Positions 7,484 through 12,081 of a stretch of DNA of 12,081 nucleotides are shown piece by piece. Where the stretch lies: assembly GCA_017553815.1 (NCBI GenBank), contig JAFZJT010000111.1, positions 1 through 12,081 of the forward strand, read 5' to 3'. Source of the DNA: Clostridia bacterium (GTDB taxonomy: Bacteria > Bacillota_A > Clostridia > Christensenellales > CAG-138). A program made the translations under genes and the position numbers. How positions within the stretch are numbered: the first letter of the stretch is position 1; each line of letters starts with the position of its first letter. The notes beneath the pieces were generated by a model. It was not told the origin of the DNA, ran no database searches, and saw only the letters and a list, made by a program, of their open reading frames with translations.

Positions 7484-7543
7484 CTACGGCGTACTGTCCT
7501 CCGATGACCGATATTTGATTTTGTTTGTTCCCGGCAATGACAT
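7484..7543 (-). CDS. Possible upstream leader ORF (19 aa)
   Basis: ATG at 7543 opens a frame encoding MSLPGTNKIKYRSSEDSTP, ending at TAG 7486-7484, inside the GNAT leader. No clear Shine-Dalgarno precedes it. An even smaller ATG-TTC-CTT-TAG frame lies at the predicted 5' end (7557-7546). Both may be chance; they are listed because the leader looks regulatory. Confidence 0.2.
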   Translation of the reverse strand: MSLPGTNKIKYRSSEDSTP

Positions 7544-7561
7544 TGCTAAAGGAACATGGGT

Positions 7562-7590
7562 ATTGTACCACAAAATTTACGGATAAACAA
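7562..7590 (-). promoter_or_regulatory. Predicted promoter of the GNAT leader
   Basis: TTGTTT (-35, 7590-7585) and TACAAT (-10, 7567-7562) are 17 bp apart on the minus strand. Transcription would begin near 7557-7555, about 190 nt before the GNAT start. The leader's first hairpin pairs TGTTCC with GGAACA around an inner GCAAT/ATTGC stem (about 7526-7556). Confidence 0.5.
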
Positions 7591-7600
7591 TCCTTTATGA

Positions 7601-7951
7601 CTATACAAGCACGATCTCCAGAATAACTATCTCCTCCGCTCTTGCCCTGCATGAGTTCATTGCCTGCACCCAGCCGAGCTGATCGCGCGCTTTGAGTTCC
7701 TCGTTCACGCCCTCGGCTTGGGCGAGCCGGGAGATGATAAGTTCGATTTGCTCCTCCGCTTGGCGGTTGATCTCACGCAGATGGTCGTTCAGCTCAAGTT
7801 TGGCGGTTAGGATCGCGTACAGCGCCTTGCGGTGCTCCTTGAGATAGCGCTTGCGCATTCGCCCGAAGCGGCCTATGTCCTCGTCGGACTGCTCGGGGAG
7901 AGTAAGGTCGGGGTAGAAATAGTCGCCGCGTTTTGTGTAGGTGATCTCCAT
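7601..7951 (-). CDS. tnpV: TnpV-like transposon-encoded protein
   Basis: 116 aa. The sequence starts MEITYTKRGDYFYPDLTLPE and continues with GRFGRMRKRYLKEHR and an Asn-Cys-Arg-Ala near the end (MNSCRARAEEIVI), the pattern I know from TnpV proteins of clostridial Tn4451/Tn4453-type elements. It is largely helical and acidic/basic mixed. TnpV is an accessory element protein, not the recombinase. Its biochemical role is not firmly known to me. The frame extends 25 codons upstream, but the ATG at 7951 is chosen because AGGAGG (7966-7961) lies 9 nt before it. A strong promoter overlaps the discarded upstream part. No TnpX-type serine recombinase or other element gene is in the window, so this is an orphan copy or a remnant of a mobile element. 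Confidence 0.8.
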   Translation of the reverse strand: MEITYTKRGDYFYPDLTLPEQSDEDIGRFGRMRKRYLKEHRKALYAILTAKLELNDHLREINRQAEEQIELIISRLAQAEGVNEELKARDQLGWVQAMNSCRARAEEIVILEIVLV

Positions 7952-7982
7952 AAGAAAATGCCTCCTTTTCTGTGATGAGTCG

Positions 7983-8011
7983 ATCATACCAGATAAGGGA
8001 GGCATTGTCGA
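7983..8011 (-). promoter_or_regulatory. Promoter of the tnpV-like gene
   Basis: TCGACA (-35, 8011-8006, five of six) and TATGAT (-10, 7988-7983, five of six, with an upstream TGG giving an extended -10) are 17 bp apart on the minus strand. Transcription would start near 7976, about 24 nt before the start codon. A 6-bp inverted pair, GCCTCC (7960-7965) and GGAGGC (7998-8003), links the RBS and the promoter spacer and could be an operator; this is speculative. Confidence 0.65.
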
Positions 8012-8056
8012 ATGTGCGGGGAGCAATAATGGTCGGATTGAGGCGTACTTGCTGAT

Positions 8057-8102
8057 TGCCGCTTATGATCTGAAAAAACCATAGTATTAACGCCAAGCGG
8101 CA
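8057..8102. repeat. 8-bp inverted repeat between tnpV and the second GNAT
   Basis: TGCCGCTT (8057-8064) and AAGCGGCA (8095-8102) are perfectly complementary with a 30-nt loop, just after the stop of the second GNAT gene. No T-run follows, so it is not a convincing intrinsic terminator. Confidence 0.4.
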
Positions 8103-8106
8103 GCCG

Positions 8107-8661
8107 TCATCGCCACTCCTTCTTCAGAATGGCATACTGATACGTATTCTCATAGTGCGGCGAACCGTCGGGCTCATTCACAAACGAGATGAACTCCAAA
8201 AACAAACCCTCGCGGCGCATACCGAGCCTTTCGCAAAGGCGCTGGCTCGCTTTATTGTAATCCTCGGTATAGGCGTAGATGCGCCTTGCGCCCTTCTCAT
8301 TGAAAAGATAGTCGAAGAAGGCGTGCGCGGCTTCGTAGGCGTAACCCTTCCCGGCATAGTCAAGATTCAGCATCCAGCACGGGCTGAAAGTGTCTGCGGG
8401 GGAGCCGTCACCCGCGTGCGGATCGCTCTCCGGATAGGCGTCGATCTCGCCAATAACCTTGCCCGTTTCCTTCAAAACTATCGCAAAGCAGTATTCGGCA
8501 TCATCGGCGCGCTTTCGCATCTCCGCCCTCGCTTCATCGAGCGAGCCGAGCTTCATGGATGCAAAGCAGTTCACCGCGGGCTCCTTGAGATATTCGTACA
8601 CGTCCGCGGCATCGCTTTCAAGAAAAGGCATGAGAAGCAGGCGTTCGGTTTCAATAGTCAT
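8107..8661 (-). CDS. RimJ/RimL-like GNAT acetyltransferase
   Basis: 184 aa, full length for the Acetyltransf_3 branch of the GNAT superfamily. It begins with the typical ETERLLLMPFLESDAADVYEYLKEP (4-28). The acetyl-CoA loop is in YAGKGYAYEAAHAFFDYLF (102-120, core GKGYAYE), followed by the family's Asn-Ser-like segment DYNKASQRLCERLGMRREG (134-152) and a Tyr/Trp-rich end (YENTYQYAILKKEW). Members acetylate N-termini of ribosomal proteins, other proteins or small amines, and the exact substrate is not readable. The start ATG (8661-8659) is supported by AGAGGT at 8674-8669, 7 nt upstream. It is cytoplasmic with no membrane segments. No clear promoter was found upstream, and a possible relic of a similar gene lies there. 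Confidence 0.9.
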   Translation of the reverse strand: MTIETERLLLMPFLESDAADVYEYLKEPAVNCFASMKLGSLDEARAEMRKRADDAEYCFAIVLKETGKVIGEIDAYPESDPHAGDGSPADTFSPCWMLNLDYAGKGYAYEAAHAFFDYLFNEKGARRIYAYTEDYNKASQRLCERLGMRREGLFLEFISFVNEPDGSPHYENTYQYAILKKEWR

Positions 8662-8989
8662 AGCATTTACCTCTTTATTTTTATTGCAGCAATGCCGAAT
8701 CCTCGGCGTTCATTCCAAGATCGATTCTGAAGAACAAAACACAGTAGATCGGCAGATGCGTGATCTTGCCATTCGCGGAAACGGTCCGTTCGTGCAGGCA
8801 CGATCGCCCTCTTGACGCGGTAGTCATCGCTTGATGCAAAGCTGTTCAGCGCGCTGTGGACGAGTATAAAAACAACATTTCAATATCAGCGCAGCACCAA
8901 ACCAATGACATTTCAATATTAAGTATCTCGAAATGTTGGCTATCAAACTGCATCAACAGCCGCGGGTGTGCTGCCGTTGAATTATCATC
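8662..8989. other. Gene-free stretch upstream of the second GNAT
   Basis: 328 bp without an intact gene. It includes a short hairpin GCCGA/TCGGC (8694-8707), a stop-free minus-strand frame of about 66 codons without ATG or RBS (about 8670-8875), and one copy of a 44-bp repeat (8878-8921). The last part (8922-8989) precedes the ATPase stop codon and shows ACATTTC (8909-8915) facing GAAATGT (8930-8936), a 7-bp inverted pair. Confidence 0.5.
8878..8921 (+). repeat. 44-bp direct repeat, copy 1
   Basis: Begins TTTCAATATCAGCGCAGCAC. It matches copy 2 at 10581-10624 at 42 of 44 positions (differences at the 12th and 25th base). It lies just downstream of the ATPase gene. The copy contains two TTTCAATAT cores 33 bp apart. 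Confidence 0.9.
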
Positions 8990-10312
8990 TCAGCATTTTG
9001 CTGAAACTGCGATTGCGATCAATCGTTCGAGCTCATCAGCAAGATATAGCGGAACATTCAGGATATTTCCGTCCAAGGAAAGATTGCGCATAGACAATCG
9101 GACGCACAGCTTGGTTTGTTCGGAATACTCCGACAGATAGTTCTTAATGCTGGTCGCGCGAACATTCTGCCCGGCTTTTGATTCGATCGGGAATACGTCA
9201 TTATCGATTTGAATCACAAAATCTACCTCATGAGGCGCTTTTGACCAGTAATAGATTCTGCCGTCACGGATTCGCTGGATGCTTTGCATAACATAGTTTT
9301 CTGTAAGAGCACCCTTGAATTCTTCAAAGAGCCTGTTTGCTTCGGAAAACGCGGAGCTTGCCAGATGTGCGTGCCTGCGAAGCAGACCGACATCACCCAT
9401 GTAGATCTTAAAGGCTTCGAGATCCTCGTATGCTGTAAGCGGAATGCCGGGCTTTGAGATGCGCGATACCTTTTTGACAAGATCGGCATTTATCAGCCAA
9501 TTCAGAGCGTTTTCATACTCCCTGGCCCGCGCGCCCTTTTTAACGACGCTGTACAGAAACTTCTTGTTTTCCCTTGCAAGCTGGGAAGGGAGGGAATTCC
9601 ATATCAGCCTTATCTTAGGCACATCGTTTTGTTCGGCATGCTTGGCAAAGTCGTGTTCGTATGCTTCGAGTATCTCGCTTTGAACTATATCGACTTCACG
9701 GATATCCATATCCTCGGTCCATACCGATACGGCCTCGGGCATGCCTCCGATGATATAGTACATCTTCAGCTTTTCAATAAGCTGCCCTGCGAACATTTCG
9801 GGCACAGCTTCGATCGAGTCGATGCTCCTCATGTATTCAACAAGATTATGATCGCCGTTTGCCTCGAGAAACTCCTCGAACGTCATCGGATACAGGCGCA
9901 TAAAATCAACCTTGCCGACAGGGAAACCTTTTGCGAGCATCAAACCGAGCAGCGAACCCGCGCTCGCTACATAGTATTGGGGAGCGTCTTCACAGAAATA
10001 CTTCAATGCGTTGAGCGCTTCCGCACATTCCTGAATCTCATCAAAAATGATAAGCGTATTTGGCGTGATGGGTCTGCCAACAGCTAACGCAAGGTTTTGA
10101 ATGAGCCGCGGAACATCCTTGGTCGACTTGAAAAACTGATGCAGTTCAGGCGATTTATCGAAGTTTATCTTTACATATCCGTCGGGGAAGGTCTTGCCGA
10201 ACTCCTCAAGCAGCCAGGTTTTACCGACCTGCCTTGCGCCGAGCATAACGAGAGGTTTTCTTCTTTTAGACTCCTTCCAGCGAATAAGGTCCTGCATGGC
10301 ATATCTTTTCAT
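8990..10312 (-). CDS. AAA ATPase with C-terminal DUF4143-type domain
   Basis: 440 aa starting MKRYAMQDLIRWK. The frame can be extended 18 codons upstream, but that stretch covers the -35 and -10 boxes, so the ATG at 10312 is chosen; GGTGA about 5 nt before it is a modest RBS. The ATPase part has Walker A GARQVGKT (25-32), Walker B LIIFDEIQ (87-94) and the VASAGSLLG segment (115-123). The family hallmark YPMTFEEFLEANG (141-153) follows. The C-terminal part (~210-440) is DUF4143-like with a PD-(D/E)XK pattern: D364 in HEVDFVI, then E377 and K379 in IESKA. These proteins are widespread in gut bacteria, and their function is unproven. A DNA-related or defence role is inference. The gene lies alone between two direct repeats. 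Confidence 0.9.
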   Translation of the reverse strand: MKRYAMQDLIRWKESKRRKPLVMLGARQVGKTWLLEEFGKTFPDGYVKINFDKSPELHQFFKSTKDVPRLIQNLALAVGRPITPNTLIIFDEIQECAEALNALKYFCEDAPQYYVASAGSLLGLMLAKGFPVGKVDFMRLYPMTFEEFLEANGDHNLVEYMRSIDSIEAVPEMFAGQLIEKLKMYYIIGGMPEAVSVWTEDMDIREVDIVQSEILEAYEHDFAKHAEQNDVPKIRLIWNSLPSQLARENKKFLYSVVKKGARAREYENALNWLINADLVKKVSRISKPGIPLTAYEDLEAFKIYMGDVGLLRRHAHLASSAFSEANRLFEEFKGALTENYVMQSIQRIRDGRIYYWSKAPHEVDFVIQIDNDVFPIESKAGQNVRATSIKNYLSEYSEQTKLCVRLSMRNLSLDGNILNVPLYLADELERLIAIAVSAKC

Positions 10313-10337
10313 ACTTATCACCGTCCTTACAGTACTC

Positions 10338-10366
10338 AGTTTAACAGTAAAAAAAACAATAGTCAA
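10338..10366 (-). promoter_or_regulatory. Promoter of the AAA ATPase gene
   Basis: TTGACT (-35, 10366-10361, five of six) and TAAACT (-10, 10343-10338, four of six) are 17 bp apart on the minus strand. The spacer holds a run of eight T. Transcription would start near 10331, about 19 nt before the ATG at 10312. Confidence 0.6.
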
Positions 10367-10580
10367 GACTGATCACATATTTTTGACATAAAACGTGTAT
10401 AGAATCACATAATTTGCGTTTGGCAGCCGGTTTATGTTCGCTGTGCCTATAAGCGCATCTTAATACATAGTTGATAAAATACTGTCGCAGCCAACTCGGT
10501 ATTATTTTCACAAATTGTTGCAAGCTTTCTTATCTCTCACAAGAAAACGATTTGCCCGACCTTTTATGCTTTCAATCTTC

Positions 10581-10624
10581 TTTCAATATCATCGCAGCAC
10601 CAAATCAATGACATTTCAATATTA
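10581..10624 (+). repeat. 44-bp direct repeat, copy 2, within a 33-bp tandem repeat
   Basis: Same orientation as copy 1 (8878-8921), 1703 bp away. Here the 33-bp periodicity is clearer: bases 10581-10602 and 10614-10635 agree at 19 of 22 positions (TTTCAATAT, then ATCGCA, then CA-CA). The unit therefore seems to be 33 bp, with one full and one partial unit kept. Confidence 0.85.
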
Positions 10625-10662
10625 TCGCATCATCATAACGAAGAAAGATAATTCCGTCGATC

Positions 10663-10686
10663 AAATAGGTTATATTTATCCTATTT
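10663..10686 (+). promoter_or_regulatory. Candidate operator palindrome upstream of the antitoxin
   Basis: AAATAGG (10663-10669) and CCTATTT (10680-10686) are a perfect 7-bp inverted repeat with a 10-bp AT-rich spacer, overlying the -35 region of the antitoxin promoter. Phd/YefM antitoxins usually repress their own promoters by binding such palindromes, so autoregulation is a reasonable inference. Confidence 0.5.
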
Positions 10687-10689
10687 TAG

Positions 10690-10717
10690 TGATATAATAA
10701 ATAAAAAACGGAGGTGG
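10690..10717 (+). promoter_or_regulatory. Extended -10 promoter and RBS of the antitoxin gene
   Basis: TGATATAAT (10690-10698) is a TGn-TATAAT extended -10; no good -35 is seen at the normal distance (TTATAT at 10670-10675). GGAGGTGG at 10710-10717 is a strong Shine-Dalgarno, with GGAGG ending 7 nt before the ATG at 10722. Transcription would start near 10705, only a few bases before the RBS. Confidence 0.65.
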
Positions 10718-10721
10718 TAAA

Positions 10722-10964
10722 ATGAATATCAATACCAACAACCTTGTTTCGATAACCGAAGCCAACCAGAATTTCTCCCGTGTTGCAAGAATGGTCGATG
10801 AGTCGGGAGCTGTTGTTATCCTCAAAAACAACACCCCTCGCTACCTTGTGATCGAGTTCGGCACTGCCGAAAAAGAACAGCTTGCAAGCGATGAGGATGT
10901 GCTTACGGTCTCAAAGCGTTTGATCGCAAAGAACAGGAAAGCGTACGAGGTTCTTGCGGAATGA
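10722..10964 (+). CDS. Phd/YefM-family antitoxin, apparently without a toxin partner
   Basis: 80 aa. The N-terminal two thirds fit the Phd/YefM DNA-binding fold: VSITEANQNFSRVARMVDE (9-27) followed by GAVVILKNNTPRYLVIEF (29-46). The C-terminal part (55-80, DEDVLTVSKRLIAKNRKAYEVLAE) is a charged helix of the kind that wraps and neutralises a toxin. Such antitoxins bind operator DNA and a cognate toxin (RelE/YoeB or Doc/Fic type). The gene has a clear promoter, a palindromic operator candidate and a strong RBS. However, 6 bp after its stop a gene on the opposite strand ends, so no toxin gene follows, and none precedes it on the plus strand. It could be an orphan regulator, an anti-addiction antitoxin, or a relic of a lost pair. 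Confidence 0.85.
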   Translation: MNINTNNLVSITEANQNFSRVARMVDESGAVVILKNNTPRYLVIEFGTAEKEQLASDEDVLTVSKRLIAKNRKAYEVLAE

Positions 10965-10983
10965 TACGGTCTAACAACCGTAT
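10964..10983. terminator. Hairpin between the converging antitoxin and HTH genes
   Basis: ATACGGT (10964-10970), loop CTAACA, ACCGTAT (10977-10983): a perfect 7-bp stem. The HTH gene's TAG stop lies inside the loop and the antitoxin's TGA ends at the base of the stem. It is placed as a bidirectional terminator for two converging genes, but no T-run follows on either strand, so activity is uncertain. Confidence 0.4.
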
Positions 10984-11555
10984 TCATCCAAAAACTCCTT
11001 CAGCATCAGCTCATGCTTAAACGATTTCTGCCGAACGCACATCGCTTCATCGCTCACAAGGTAGTCGAGCAGGCAGATCTTCGGTATGAGGTATTTGCCG
11101 GATGAATAGAAGGCTTTGACTCGGCCCGTAACGCACCATTTGACCACGGCACTCTGGGAGTAGCCGATCGCGCGGGCGGTATCGAGGACGGAGATAAGAT
11201 CAGCGCACTCGGTGAGGTATTCGCCGAAATGCACTCGTAGGCGATCGCGGCCGTCCGCGTCCAAACTCATAAACAGCGCGCGGTTCTCATAGCCGGGCCG
11301 ATGCCCGTTCGAGCGAGGCAGTTCATACTTGAGCGGCTTGATTGCGCGGTCCTTCAGGTAGGCGATCACGTCGTCGGTTCGGATGGTGTACCTACGGGTT
11401 TTTCGCCCCGTATCGAGGCAGGGAACAAGCCCCGTTTGCAGCAGCCAACGCGCTTTTGCCTTGCTGATATGGGCAATCTTATAGAACTGTTCCTTGTTCA
11501 TGGAGTCGGGATACTGCCTCCTGATCCATTTTATGTACATATCAAATTCTTTCAT
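10971..11555 (-). CDS. Double helix-turn-helix, excisionase-like DNA-binding protein
   Basis: 194 aa. Residues ~20-70 form one MerR/excisionase-type winged HTH: MNKEQFYKIAHISKAKARWL, then GLVPCLDTGRKTRRYTIRTDDVIAYLKDR. Residues ~121-168 form a second one: VLDTARAIGYSQSAVVKWCVTGRVKAFYSSGKYLIP. Between them lies a basic, Gly/Pro-rich linker and a helical segment. The protein is soluble and presumably binds DNA. In clostridial accessory regions proteins of this kind accompany integrases as excisionases or regulators, but no recombinase is in the window. The start at 11555 is preceded by GAGAG (11567-11563) 7 nt upstream, a weak RBS that also lies in a hairpin arm. An in-frame ATG five codons later has no better RBS. 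A TATAAT on the minus strand (11652-11647) has no matching -35. Confidence 0.75.
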   Translation of the reverse strand: MKEFDMYIKWIRRQYPDSMNKEQFYKIAHISKAKARWLLQTGLVPCLDTGRKTRRYTIRTDDVIAYLKDRAIKPLKYELPRSNGHRPGYENRALFMSLDADGRDRLRVHFGEYLTECADLISVLDTARAIGYSQSAVVKWCVTGRVKAFYSSGKYLIPKICLLDYLVSDEAMCVRQKSFKHELMLKEFLDEYGC

Positions 11556-11558
11556 ACA

Positions 11559-11600
11559 AACACTCTCTTTTCTGTATTACTTGCTGGCGGCGAGAGTGTT
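11559..11600 (-). promoter_or_regulatory. Inverted repeat that could hide the HTH gene's ribosome binding site
   Basis: AACACTCTC (11559-11567) and GAGAGTGTT (11592-11600) are perfectly complementary over 9 bp with a 24-nt spacer. In the minus-strand mRNA the 3' arm contains the GAGAG Shine-Dalgarno of the HTH gene. It could work as an RNA hairpin limiting translation, or as a DNA operator for the HTH protein itself. Confidence 0.5.
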
Positions 11601-11633
11601 GGTCAGGGCTTAATTAAAGCAGTTTGCCTGCGG

Positions 11634-11715
11634 AATTCTCTCCAAAATTATATACGATGTTGTTTTCTCCAGTTGGCGTATGGAAGGGTGGGGTACCCCC
11701 AATTCTCTCCAAAAT
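11634..11715 (+). repeat. 15-bp direct repeat pair AATTCTCTCCAAAAT
   Basis: Copies at 11634-11648 and 11701-11715, 67 bp apart. A related CCAAAATCTCTCC (11708-11720) recurs at 12013-12025. Between the copies lies the 10-bp palindrome GGGGTACCCC (11690-11699). Purpose unknown; recombination site, protein binding site or decayed repeat element are all possible. Confidence 0.7.
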
Positions 11716-11753
11716 CTCTCCAACGTGCAAAATTCGCCCCATTTTCGGGGGTG

Positions 11754-11786
11754 AGGCGGTTTATTCGAACTTTTCAAAAACCGCCT
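11754..11786. repeat. 9-bp inverted repeat (hairpin)
   Basis: AGGCGGTTT (11754-11762) and AAACCGCCT (11778-11786) with a 15-nt loop. A CCCC/GGGG mini-hairpin (11737-11750) is just to the left. No T-run follows on either strand, so these are not ordinary terminators. Confidence 0.6.
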
Positions 11787-12059
11787 TGAAATCATCCTTT
11801 ACCCATTGTTTTAGCTCTGTTTTTTCCTTGTTTTAGCAGGGTTTTTATCTTCCGTTAAGTTCCGATAACGACCGCAAAAATCGCATCAACTTCCGAATGG
11901 CTTCAAAGTCTCGAAAGCGCTGAATGATTTTAGAAGCGGGCAAAGGAAAATTTCTATTATATATTGGAAAAACTTTGCCAGACAGAATTGAATACTTGGT
12001 CTATTTCTCTCGCCAAAATCTCTCCTTTTTCCGAGAAACGTCCGGCGAGGTAAATATAC

Positions 12060-12081
12060 GGAGAGTTGTCCGAGAGGTCGA
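12060..12081 (+). tRNA. tRNA-Ser, 5' end only (runs off the window)
   Basis: The last 22 bases read GGAGAGT (acceptor 5' strand), TG, then TCCGAGAGGTCGA, which is the D-arm of a bacterial serine tRNA. The anticodon lies beyond the window, so the isoacceptor cannot be named. Transcription runs to the right, away from the genes described here. Confidence 0.8.

Larger units (their letters stand above)
10367..10721. other. Divergent intergenic region between ATPase and antitoxin
   Basis: 355 bp without a gene of its own. It holds a perfect TTGACA (10383-10388) with a CATAAT at 10408-10413 but a 19-bp spacer, a doubtful plus-strand promoter with no gene after it. It also holds the second 44-bp repeat (10581-10624), a second degenerate 33-bp repeat unit (to about 10635), and the operator and promoter of the antitoxin. 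It is very AT-rich overall. Confidence 0.5.
11556..12059. other. Non-coding region between the HTH gene and tRNA-Ser
   Basis: About 500 bp with no supportable protein gene. The left half carries the repeats and hairpins at 11559-11786. The right half (11790-12059) is AT-rich and largely featureless apart from CTCGCC (12009-12014) facing GGCGAG (12044-12049), a 6-bp inverted pair just before the tRNA. No consensus promoter for the tRNA could be identified with confidence. Confidence 0.5.

Noticed and set aside
7383..7586. A 67-codon plus-strand frame opposite the GNAT leader
   Set aside because: No RBS, no recognisable product, and the region is better explained as a regulatory leader on the other strand.
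8155..8730. A 191-codon plus-strand frame opposite the second GNAT
   Set aside because: Antisense of a clearly recognised gene; no RBS and no family features.
9629..10087. Plus-strand frame opposite the AAA ATPase
   Set aside because: Antisense shadow of the ATPase; codon pattern and motifs belong to the minus strand.
10383..10413. Plus-strand promoter with perfect TTGACA
   Set aside because: The spacer to CATAAT is 19 bp and no gene or clear RNA follows for 300 bp.
10581..10635. CRISPR array
   Set aside because: The 33-bp units are contiguous with no spacers, only about two units remain, and there are no cas genes.
10515..10697. A 60-codon frame through the 33-bp repeats
   Set aside because: Its peptide merely repeats because the DNA repeats; no RBS, and it runs through the antitoxin operator and promoter.
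11610..11836. Short frames on both strands in the right-hand non-coding region
   Set aside because: No RBS, no family features, and both are interrupted by palindromes and repeats.
12060..12081. tRNA-Ser as the insertion site of an island covering this window
   Set aside because: Islands usually enter at the 3' end of a tRNA gene; here the 5' end faces the window, and no integrase or matching 3'-end duplicate is seen.

Overview
The window looks like chromosomal DNA from a gut-type clostridial Firmicute (Bacillota). The basis is a set of family resemblances: a TnpV-like protein, a DUF4300-like lipoprotein, an AAA/DUF4143 ATPase, a Phd/YefM antitoxin whose gene has a strong GGAGG ribosome binding site, and sigma-A-type promoters. 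No species can be named from the sequence alone. The region reads as accessory DNA with a defence and mobile-element flavour, and its right edge runs into the 5' end of a tRNA-Ser gene.

Left part (1-4439, + strand). The window opens inside a large Ski2-like SF2 helicase (1-1554, 5' end missing) whose DNA is visibly more AT-rich than what follows. After a 294-bp gap with a recognisable promoter comes a tightly coupled pair: a MazG/PRA-PH-like nucleotide pyrophosphohydrolase (1849-2163), whose stop codon overlaps the start of a 758-aa fusion protein (2163-4439). The fusion reads as an N-terminal PD-(D/E)XK (DUF559/Vsr-like) nuclease, then a DEAH helicase, then a MerR-like helix-turn-helix, then a C-terminal alpha-helical domain. 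This pair is the best candidate for an uncharacterised defence module.

Middle part (4440-8661). A calcineurin-like phosphoesterase (4787-5470, +) has its own extended -10 promoter. It faces a self-contained minus-strand lipoprotein unit with promoter, RBS, signal peptide and terminator (5549-6652). Further minus-strand genes are a GNAT acetyltransferase (6664-7365), a TnpV-like protein (7601-7951) and a second, RimJ/RimL-like GNAT (8107-8661). The first GNAT is preceded by about 190 nt of leader. That leader contains two tiny ORFs and an intrinsic terminator whose U-tract abuts the Shine-Dalgarno, which is the layout of a translation-dependent attenuator.

Right part (8662-12081). An AAA ATPase with a C-terminal DUF4143-type nuclease-like domain (minus, 8990-10312) lies between two copies of a 44-bp direct repeat (42/44 identical). 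A Phd/YefM antitoxin (10722-10964, +) has a promoter, a palindromic operator candidate and a good RBS but no toxin gene next to it. It converges on a double-HTH excisionase-like protein (10971-11555, minus), whose own RBS sits in a 9-bp inverted repeat. The last 500 bp are non-coding, with short repeats and hairpins, and end at the first 22 nt of tRNA-Ser.

All family calls rest on reading translated sequences and motifs by eye. No database search was made.
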